Assembly (NCBI GenBank): GCA_035286745.1 | Contig: DATECU010000309.1 | Span: 1-7,943, forward strand | Direction of reading: 5' to 3' | Source: DATECU01 sp035286745 | Lineage (GTDB): Bacteria > Acidobacteriota > Vicinamibacteria > Fen-336 | DNA length: 7,943 nt | In this document: piece by piece, positions 1 to 5,923 of the stretch | Layout of the letters: every line of letters starts with the position of its first letter | How positions within the stretch are numbered: position 1 is the first letter of the stretch | Notes under the pieces: generated by a model | The model's input: the letters and a program-made list of their open reading frames with translations, nothing else | Databases searched by the model: none | Told to the model about the DNA's origin: nothing | Program-made: the position numbers and the translations under genes

Positions 1-854
1 GCGCTCTTGGGAGCGGGTGCGGCCAGGATCACGGCGCGGGCCCCCAGGGCTCGGCCATCCGCCAGATCCACCCGGAAGCCCTGGTCGGTCCGCTGGAGCG
101 CGGCAACCGCGGCCCGGCGCCACAGGCACTCCGCCGACAACCGCCCCTCGATCGCCGCCACCAGATCCTCGAGCCCGCCCTGAAGCGAATAGAAGGCGGT
201 GGCGGGAGCGCCCGGGCGGGGTGTCGGCTTGGGAGCCGCCCACATGGCGCGGATCAGGCTGCCGGACCGCTTCTCCATCTCCGCAAAGCGCGGAAAGGTG
301 GCCAGGATGGAGAGCCGTTCCGGGTCGCCGGCGTGGATCCCGGCCAGAAGCGGCTCTCCCAATCGTTCGACGCACTGCTGACCGAAGCGGCGGCGCAGGA
401 AGCTCGCGATCGACTCGTCGCCCTCCTGGCGGCGCGCGGGTCGCACCAGGTCCAGGCCCATGCGCAGCTTGCCGGACCAGGAGAAGAGCCGGCTGCTCAG
501 GAAGGCGCCGATGCGGGTGGGCACCGCCAGCATCATGCCTTCGGGCAGCGGATGGAGCCGCCCGCGGAGCAGCACATAGACCGCCCGCTTTTCCGGGTTG
601 GTGGGGATCAGCCGATCGGCCAGGCCCAGCTCCCGGCACAGGGTCAGCGCCTCCGGCTTCTGGGCCAGCAGGCTGTCGGGGCCGGCCTCCAACAGAAACC
701 CGTCTAACGTCTCGCTGCGGATGACGCCGCCGAAGCGGGAGCCGGCCTCCAGCACCCGGAAGTCGACCCCCCGGTTCCAGAGCGCATAGGCGGCGGAAAG
801 GCCGGCGATGCCGCCTCCCACGATGGCGACGTCGGTGCGGTCAAGCGAAGGCAT
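1..854 (-). CDS. hemY: Porphyrinogen oxidase HemY/HemG type, FAD-dependent (3' end cut by window edge)
   Basis: The visible part is the first 284 residues of an FAD-dependent flavoenzyme that oxidises protoporphyrinogen IX, or coproporphyrinogen III in Gram-positive-type pathways. The family is usually about 450-480 residues, so roughly 60% is present. Residues 12-23 (VGGGIAGLSAAY) form the dinucleotide-binding GxGxxG turn. Residues 35-44 (VLEAGSRFGG) carry the acidic end of beta-2 and the Arg-Gly-Gly. Residues 57-61 (AGPDS) and 171-187 (AGIHAGDPERLSILATF) are strong family signatures. YSLQGGLEDL (222-231) is the usual 'GG' segment before the second FAD contact. The start is the ATG at 854-852, inside the end of hemH; the overlap is 14 bases. 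A weak purine-rich GGTGAG lies just upstream in the hemH coding sequence, so coupling to hemH translation is likely. No frameshift or stop is seen. Family assignment is secure; substrate (copro- or protoporphyrinogen) cannot be decided from the visible part. Confidence 0.93.
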   Translation of the reverse strand, partial: MPSLDRTDVAIVGGGIAGLSAAYALWNRGVDFRVLEAGSRFGGVIRSETLDGFLLEAGPDSLLAQKPEALTLCRELGLADRLIPTNPEKRAVYVLLRGRLHPLPEGMMLAVPTRIGAFLSSRLFSWSGKLRMGLDLVRPARRQEGDESIASFLRRRFGQQCVERLGEPLLAGIHAGDPERLSILATFPRFAEMEKRSGSLIRAMWAAPKPTPRPGAPATAFYSLQGGLEDLVAAIEGRLSAECLWRRAAVAALQRTDQGFRVDLADGRALGARAVILAAPAPKS

Positions 855-1713
855 GTCTCACCAGGTCGGCCAGGGCCGAGATAAAGGGGGGAGAGGTGTT
901 CAGGGACTCGGTGCGCACCAGCGAGAGGCCGCGCGCCTCGGCGAAGCGGCGGGCCTGGATGTCGAGGTCGTAGAGGATCTCGGTGTGATCGGCGACAAAC
1001 CCGATAGGCGCCACCAGGACCCGGCGGCGGCCTAAAGCCGCCAGCTCAGCCAGCCGGTCTTCGAGCGTCGGCTGGAGCCACTCCTCGGCGGTCCGGCCTG
1101 CGCTCTGCCAGGCCAGGTGGAACTCGCCGATGCCGGCCCGCGCGGCCACCCCGGCTGCGGTGTCCGCCACCTGCCGGGGGTAGGGATCCCCTGCTTGCAG
1201 CAGACGAGCAGGCAGGCTGTGGGCCGTGAAGACGAAGCCGTCGCAGCCGCCCTGGCCGGCCCGCACCTTCTCGGCGAAAGCCTCGAGCACCTGCGGGTGC
1301 CCATGCCAGGACTCCACGAAGCTAACGGAAACACCCGACGGTATCGCCTGCATCACCGCCTCCCGGTACTTGCCGGTGCTGGCCGGCGAGGACTGGGGGG
1401 TGAGGGGAAGCGCCAACAGCTCGGTGGCCCCGGCCCCGCTCGCCGCGGCCACTGCCTCGGCGATGAAGGGTCGCCAGTTGCGCATGCCCACCAGGACCGG
1501 CGTGGCCTCCCCCAGAGCCGCCTGCAAGGCCCTGCCTTGGGCCTGGGTGATGTCGGTCAGGGGCGAACGCCCGCCGATGGCCGCATAGTTCCCGCGCATC
1601 TCCGCCAGCAACTGGGCAGAGGGCGGGCGACCGCCACGCACCCGGGTGAGGTACTCGGGCAGTTGGTCCAGGCCGTCGGGGGTCCCGTGGGCCAGGAGCA
1701 GAACGGCTTTCAT
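841..1713 (-). CDS. hemH: Ferrochelatase HemH/CpfC
   Basis: This 290-residue soluble chelatase inserts Fe2+ into protoporphyrin IX or coproporphyrin III. The frame aligns by eye with Bacillus subtilis HemH along its length: LAHGTP (7-12), YAAIGGRSPLTDIT (43-56), FTAHSLP (162-168) with the catalytic His165, GDPYPRQ (175-181), WQSAGRT (202-208), and GFVADHTEILYD (238-249) with the conserved Glu245. There is no [2Fe-2S] cysteine cluster and no C-terminal membrane anchor. It is slightly shorter than the usual 310-320 residues. The B. subtilis iron-site Tyr13 corresponds to His9 here. The start ATG at 1713-1711 shares ATGA with the hemE stop (4-base overlap). The frame remains open upstream to 1929, but that stretch is hemE read out of frame and MKAVLLLAHGTP is the normal family N-terminus. 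No Shine-Dalgarno sequence is seen, so translation probably depends on hemE coupling. Confidence 0.96.
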   Translation of the reverse strand: MKAVLLLAHGTPDGLDQLPEYLTRVRGGRPPSAQLLAEMRGNYAAIGGRSPLTDITQAQGRALQAALGEATPVLVGMRNWRPFIAEAVAAASGAGATELLALPLTPQSSPASTGKYREAVMQAIPSGVSVSFVESWHGHPQVLEAFAEKVRAGQGGCDGFVFTAHSLPARLLQAGDPYPRQVADTAAGVAARAGIGEFHLAWQSAGRTAEEWLQPTLEDRLAELAALGRRRVLVAPIGFVADHTEILYDLDIQARRFAEARGLSLVRTESLNTSPPFISALADLVRHAFA

Positions 1714-2735
1714 GCGCTGCGAGCGTGGACGTGGTCCACCACCGCCTTCACGTTCTCGACCGGCGTTCCCGGCAGGATGCCGTGGCCCAGGTTGAAGACG
1801 TGGCCCGCCCGCCCGGCCGCCTGGGTCAAGATCTTGTCGACCCCGTCGAGCAGCCGCTCCCGGGGAGCCAAGAGCAGCGTGGGGTCCAGGTTCCCCTGCA
1901 CCGCCCGCTCCGGGCCCAGCAAGCGCCAACCCTCGTCGAGCGGTATTCGCCAGTCGAGGCCGATCACGTCGCCTCCCGCCTCGCTCTGGGCGACTAGCAG
2001 GTGGCCGGTGCCGGTGCCGAAGTGGATGCTCGGAACCTGGAGCGCGGCCAGGCCGTCGAAGATATGCTTGGTATGGGGCAGCACGAACTCACGGTAGTCT
2101 GACTCGTTGAGCGCGCCCACCCAGGAGTCGAAGACCTGCAGCGCCTGCGCGCCCGCGTCCACCTGGGCCCGGAGGTAGTCGAGCACCACCTCGGCCAGGA
2201 GCGCCGCCAGGCGATGCCAGGAAGCGGCCTCGCCGTACATGAGGGCCTTGGTGCGGGCGAAGTGGCTGGAATGGCCGCCCTCGATGGCGTAGGAGGCCAG
2301 GGTGAAGGGTGCCCCCGCAAAGCCGATGAGAGGCGTCTTGCCCTCGAGCTCGCGGCGCAGCAGGCGGATGGCTTCAAGCACCGGTGCCAGGGCCTCTCGC
2401 GGCTCGAAGCGGTGGAGGCCGTCGATGTCGGCCCGGGAGCGTACCGGCTTCTCGATCACCGGACCCTCGCCGGTCGAGAAGTGGAACGGAACCCCCAGGG
2501 GGGCCAGGGGCAGCAACAGATCGCTGAACAGGATGGCGGCGTCGACGCCCAGGGCCCGCACCGGTTGCAGCGTGATCTCGACCGCCAATTCGGGCGCCCG
2601 GCACAGCTCGAGCAGGGTGTGCTTGTTGCGAAGAACCTGGTACTCGGCCATGTAGCGTCCAGCTTGGCGCATGAACCACACGGGGGTGACGTCGACAGGC
2701 TGGCGCCGGCAGGCGCGGAGGAATCGATCCTTCAC
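1710..2735 (-). CDS. hemE: Uroporphyrinogen decarboxylase HemE
   Basis: HemE decarboxylates the four acetate side chains of uroporphyrinogen III to give coproporphyrinogen III, the last step shared by the late heme routes; the enzyme is cytosolic. From the chosen start it has 341 residues, close to the family norm of 340-355. Active-site elements are all present: FMRQAGRY (21-28, with two substrate-binding Arg), ILFSDLLLP (68-76, with the essential Asp72), SYAIEGG (148-154, with Tyr149), FDSWVG (202-207, with Ser204) and FNLGHGI (314-320, with His318). There is no ATG near the N-terminus. I chose GTG at 2735-2733 (V-K-D-R-F-L-R-A), which matches the usual start of the family. GTG at 2753-2751 would add six residues. 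The same frame stays open far upstream to 4223, but there it is antisense to the peptidase gene and has no HemE homology. It is first in the heme operon and divergent from the peptidase. Confidence 0.95.
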   Translation of the reverse strand: MKDRFLRACRRQPVDVTPVWFMRQAGRYMAEYQVLRNKHTLLELCRAPELAVEITLQPVRALGVDAAILFSDLLLPLAPLGVPFHFSTGEGPVIEKPVRSRADIDGLHRFEPREALAPVLEAIRLLRRELEGKTPLIGFAGAPFTLASYAIEGGHSSHFARTKALMYGEAASWHRLAALLAEVVLDYLRAQVDAGAQALQVFDSWVGALNESDYREFVLPHTKHIFDGLAALQVPSIHFGTGTGHLLVAQSEAGGDVIGLDWRIPLDEGWRLLGPERAVQGNLDPTLLLAPRERLLDGVDKILTQAAGRAGHVFNLGHGILPGTPVENVKAVVDHVHARSA

Positions 2736-2741
2736 CAGGGG

Positions 2742-2747
2742 ATCATA
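2742..2747 (-). promoter_or_regulatory. Possible -10 element for hemE operon
   Basis: Read on the minus strand this is TATGAT, five of six matches to the sigma-70 -10 consensus. It ends 6 bases before the GTG at 2735, so transcription would start at or next to the start codon. There is no good -35 hexamer at 16-18 bases upstream and no extended -10 TG. It is supported mainly by position and by a parallel arrangement on the other strand. If GTG 2753 is the true start, the site lies inside the gene and this call fails. Confidence 0.3.
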
Positions 2748-2835
2748 GCCCACACCCGCGGAGACCCGCACTTCGCGCGATTCCGCATTCTCGCGGCAAG
2801 CCCGCGATGCGTCGGCAGGAGCGGAAGCGGGCGGG

Positions 2836-2865
2836 TTGACACCACTCGGACCGTGTGGACATAGT
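2836..2865 (+). promoter_or_regulatory. Probable sigma-70-type promoter of the S9 peptidase gene
   Basis: A perfect -35 hexamer TTGACA (2836-2841) is followed after an 18-base spacer by CATAGT (2860-2865), four of six matches to TATAAT. The expected start of transcription is about 2871-2874, and the ATG of the peptidase is at 2874. A very short or absent 5' leader would result, which fits the lack of any Shine-Dalgarno sequence before that ATG. It is a visual consensus match in GC-rich DNA, so chance is possible. Confidence 0.45.
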
Positions 2866-2873
2866 CCTCGGCC

Positions 2874-5747
2874 ATGGACACGACCATCTTTCCCCTGATA
2901 GCCGTACTCGCCGGGCCGGTGGCGAGCCCCAGCGTGCAGCGCCCGCTCAAGGTCGACGATCTCTTCGCACTCAAGGACGTTGCCGACCCCCGACTGAGCC
3001 CCGACGGGAGGTGGGTGGCCTACACGGTCAAGAGCCTGGATGCCAAGACCGACCGGGCCGACGCCGACATCTTCATGGCGCCTATCGACAGTGGAGAGCC
3101 GGTGCGGCTCACCACCAGCAAGAAGACCGAGGACCATCCGCGCTTCAGCCCTGACGGGAAGTGGCTGGCCTTCCTGTCCGATCGGGAAGGGAAGAAGACC
3201 CAGGTTTTCCTGCTGAGCCGCGCCGGCGGGGAGGCGGTGCGGCTCACCGACTTCCCGGGAGGCGTGTCGGATCTCGCCTGGTCGCCCGATGGTCAGCGGC
3301 TGGCGCTTCTGGTCTCCGATCCCAATCCCGACGAGCCGGCGGAAGAACCGGCGGCCGGCGGCGAGGAGGAAGGTCCCGCCAAGAAGCCCCTCGTCATCGT
3401 GAGGCGTCAGTTCAAGCGCGACGGCGAGGGCTACCTGCGTGAGGTCCGTAAGCACATCCACCTCTTCGACCTGGTGGGCAAGAAGTCCCTTCTGCTCACC
3501 TCGGGCCCTTTCGACGACAGCGAGCCGGCCTGGTCTCCCGACGGCCAGCAAGTCGCCTTCGTATCCAACCGCTCGCTTCCCGACCCCGACGCCAGCCAGG
3601 ACACCGAGATCTTCGTGGTGGACGCGCGCGCGGGCGCCATCCCGCTTCCGGTCAGCCACTCCCCGGGCACCGACGCGGCGCCGGTCTTCAGCCCCGATGG
3701 CCAGTGGATCGCCTACCTGGCGGGGGGCGATCCCAAGGACATGTGGTACGGCGCCAACCACCTGGCCCTGGTGTCGACTAACGGTAGGGTCAGAAGACCG
3801 CTCACCGCCTCCCTGGATCGCAACCTGCTGTCTCCGCGCTTTTCGCCGGACGGGCGTTTCGTGTACTTCCTGCTGGAAGAGGGCGGAAACCAGCCGCTGG
3901 CCCGGGTGCCGGTAGGCGGGGGACCGGTGGAGCGAGTGGTGGCCGGCGAGCGCGAGATCCAGGCCTTCGACCTGGGCCCGCGGGGCGAGGTGGTGGTCCT
4001 CGAAACCTCTCCCCAGCAGCCGGCGGAGGTGTCGAGGCTGGAGGCGGATGGCCGGCTCTCGCGGGTCACCCGAGTCAACGACGAGTTCCTGAAGGGCCTC
4101 CGCCTGGGCGAAGTCAGGCGCTTCCAGGCCAAGAGCGCGGACGGAACCCCGATTGACGGCTTCGTTACACTGCCTCCCACCTGGAAGCTCGGAGAGAAGC
4201 TCCCGGCCATCCTGCGCATCCACGGCGGGCCCACCATGCAGTACTCAACGGCGTTCGAATTCCAGTGGCAGGCGTTAGCCGCGGGCGGCTACGCGGTGAT
4301 CGCCGCCAACCCCCGCGGCTCGACCGGCTACGGTACGGCCTTCAGCCGCGCCATCTGGGCCGACTGGGGGAACAAGGACTTCGACGACGTGATGGCCGCC
4401 GTCGATCACGTGGTCGGCCTGGGCGTCGCCGACCCCGAGCGGCTGGGCGTCGGCGGTTGGAGCTACGGCGGCATGCTCACCGACTACATCATCACCAAGA
4501 CCAACCGCTTCAAGGCAGCGGTCTCCGGCGCCAGCGAGGCCAACTACCTCGCCAACTACGGCACCGACCACTACCAGTACGAGTGGGAGACCGAGCTGGG
4601 CCTGCCCTGGAAGGCAACCGAGCTCTGGCTGCGGCTGTCCCCTTGGTTCCAGGTGGAGAAGGTCCAAACCCCCACCCTGATCCTGTGCGGCGACGCCGAC
4701 CAGAACGTTCCGCTCCTCAACTCCGAGCAGCTCTACCAGGCTCTGCGCCGCCTGGGCAAGGTGGACACCGAGCTTGTGGTCTACCCCGGCGAGGCCCACG
4801 ACATCGAGCGGCCCAGCTACCAGACGGACCGGCTGGAACGCTACCTGGCCTGGTACGACCGGTACCTGAAGCCGGCTAAGGCCTCAGGCGCACCGCCCCT
4901 GGAGGCCATCTCCTTGATGGGTCGTCCGCTGCATTCTCCGCCGATCCCGGAGGCCCGGAAGAAGACGCTGGAGGCCGACTTGCAGGCAGCCATGGCGGAC
5001 TTCGTGAAAGACCCCCAAGGCGTCGGCCCCACGATCTGGCTGGCTCGCCGCACCGCCTACTTGGGACGCTACCGAGAGGCCATCGCCGTCCTGAGCCGCG
5101 GCCTCGACCGCCACCCGAACGATGCCCGCTTGCTGCGCCACCGCGGTCATCGGTACATAACGGTGCGAGAGCTTGACAAGGGGGTCGCCGATCTGGAGAG
5201 GGCAGCGAGTCTGGTCCGCGGCCGGCCCGACGAGATCGAGCCGGACGGCGTGCCCAACCCGCAGAACCGGCCGGTGAGCACCCTCCAGTTCAACATCTGG
5301 TACCACCTGGGCCTGGCTCACTACTTGAAAGGCGATTTCGCCAAGGCTCTTCCCGCCTACCGCGAGTGCCTGCGACTGTCGGCGGGAAGTCCCGACCGGC
5401 TGGTGGCCGCTGCCGACTGGCTGTACCTGACACTTTGCCGGTTGGGGCGGAAGGCCGAGGCGGATGCGATTCTGGCGAGCCTCGACCCCAACCCGGCGTT
5501 GATCGAGAACCACGCCTATCTGAACCGACTCCGGCTCTACCAGGGCCTCTTCACCAGCGAGGATCTGCTGCGGGCGGGCGGGGGACCGGTGGGCGAGCCG
5601 ACTTACGGCTACGCGGTGGGGGTCTGGCATCTCCTGAAAGGGGAGAGCGACCGGGCCAAGGACGCGTTCTTGCGCACAGCCAAGGGTCCCGAATGGTCTG
5701 CGTTTGGCGTGATCGCCGCCGAGGCCGAGCTGGCCCGGATGCGCTGA
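2874..5747 (+). CDS. S9-family prolyl oligopeptidase-like serine peptidase fused to C-terminal TPR domain
   Basis: This is a 957-residue hydrolase of the S9 (acylaminoacyl peptidase/DPP-like) group. Residues 25-400 form a PD40-type beta-propeller with six SPDG motifs (42, 92, 137, 221, 273 and 324). It is interrupted by an acidic, Pro/Glu-rich loop at about 150-170. Residues 415-665 are the alpha/beta hydrolase: oxyanion HGGP (450-453), nucleophile Ser530 in GGWSYGG (527-533), Asp609 in GDADQNVP, and His642 in GEAHDIE, so the enzyme should be active. Residues 680-957 are a helical TPR-type region with repeats near 720-750, 752-780, 805-836, 841-873 and 908-940, rich in conserved Trp/Tyr; such domains more often occur as separate proteins. 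The N-terminus (IFPLIAVLAGPVAS, 5-18) looks like a signal-peptide core but lacks the usual Lys/Arg, so export is uncertain. The start is bounded by an in-frame TAG at 2862-2864. There is no Shine-Dalgarno sequence. Substrate is unknown. Confidence 0.93.
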   Translation: MDTTIFPLIAVLAGPVASPSVQRPLKVDDLFALKDVADPRLSPDGRWVAYTVKSLDAKTDRADADIFMAPIDSGEPVRLTTSKKTEDHPRFSPDGKWLAFLSDREGKKTQVFLLSRAGGEAVRLTDFPGGVSDLAWSPDGQRLALLVSDPNPDEPAEEPAAGGEEEGPAKKPLVIVRRQFKRDGEGYLREVRKHIHLFDLVGKKSLLLTSGPFDDSEPAWSPDGQQVAFVSNRSLPDPDASQDTEIFVVDARAGAIPLPVSHSPGTDAAPVFSPDGQWIAYLAGGDPKDMWYGANHLALVSTNGRVRRPLTASLDRNLLSPRFSPDGRFVYFLLEEGGNQPLARVPVGGGPVERVVAGEREIQAFDLGPRGEVVVLETSPQQPAEVSRLEADGRLSRVTRVNDEFLKGLRLGEVRRFQAKSADGTPIDGFVTLPPTWKLGEKLPAILRIHGGPTMQYSTAFEFQWQALAAGGYAVIAANPRGSTGYGTAFSRAIWADWGNKDFDDVMAAVDHVVGLGVADPERLGVGGWSYGGMLTDYIITKTNRFKAAVSGASEANYLANYGTDHYQYEWETELGLPWKATELWLRLSPWFQVEKVQTPTLILCGDADQNVPLLNSEQLYQALRRLGKVDTELVVYPGEAHDIERPSYQTDRLERYLAWYDRYLKPAKASGAPPLEAISLMGRPLHSPPIPEARKKTLEADLQAAMADFVKDPQGVGPTIWLARRTAYLGRYREAIAVLSRGLDRHPNDARLLRHRGHRYITVRELDKGVADLERAASLVRGRPDEIEPDGVPNPQNRPVSTLQFNIWYHLGLAHYLKGDFAKALPAYRECLRLSAGSPDRLVAAADWLYLTLCRLGRKAEADAILASLDPNPALIENHAYLNRLRLYQGLFTSEDLLRAGGGPVGEPTYGYAVGVWHLLKGESDRAKDAFLRTAKGPEWSAFGVIAAEAELARMR

Positions 5748-5900
5748 GACTGGTCGCGGGTGCTCGTTGCTCGTTGCCCGCACCTCCTCGGCTCCGGCAC
5801 GCGAAACCGAGGGTACTGTCGCCGGTCGCCGAAGGCGGGCGTTGCGCAAGAACCCATCGAGAGGGTGGGGCGAGCGCTGGCAGCCTGGCGTCCCATCTGT

Positions 5901-5906
5901 GGAGAG
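5901..5906 (+). promoter_or_regulatory. Shine-Dalgarno deciding the membrane-protein start
   Basis: GGAGAG lies 8 bases before the ATG at 5915, a good spacing. A second purine run, GGGGAGAG (5927-5934), ends one base before the in-frame ATG at 5936, which is too close for ideal pairing. This favours 5915, though 5936 stays possible. Confidence 0.5.
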
Positions 5907-5923
5907 TGTACGCTATGCGTACA
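5907..5923 (+). promoter_or_regulatory. Perfect inverted repeat over the start codon of the GT-C-like gene
   Basis: TGTACGC-TAT-GCGTACA has two perfect 7-base arms around a 3-base centre. It begins directly after the Shine-Dalgarno GGAGAG and contains the ATG at 5915-5917. As DNA it has the form of a dimeric repressor site; as RNA it would fold into a small hairpin that hides the start codon. No regulator is identified, and no family-specific operator consensus was recognised. Confidence 0.4.

Noticed and set aside
17..724. Plus-strand open frame of 235 codons at the left edge
   Set aside because: It is Arg/Pro/Gly-rich and lies antisense to hemY, which has clear family motifs on the minus strand.
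1714..1929. N-terminal extension of HemH by 72 residues
   Set aside because: The extension is Gly/Ala/Arg-rich, read out of frame over hemE, and the normal HemH start is at 1713 with an ATGA overlap.
1117..2097. Plus-strand open frame of 326 codons over hemH and hemE
   Set aside because: It is antisense to two well-supported heme genes, with low-complexity composition and no recognisable motif.
2736..4223. An open minus-strand frame continuous with hemE and antisense to the peptidase gene, giving a protein of over 800 residues
   Set aside because: The upstream part has no HemE homology and mirrors the peptidase codons. It is open only because of GC-rich codon use; a HemE of 341 residues is complete without it.
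5756..5781. GCGGG/CCCGC hairpin after the peptidase as an intrinsic terminator
   Set aside because: Only five pairs plus two wobble pairs, a 12-base loop and no following T-run.
5786..5812. CCTCGG/CCGAGG inverted repeat in the spacer
   Set aside because: A six-base stem with a 15-base loop and no T-run; it is easily expected by chance in GC-rich DNA.
4884..5849. Minus-strand open frame of 321 codons over the TPR region
   Set aside because: It is antisense to the continuous peptidase-TPR reading frame; no recognisable domain or start signal.
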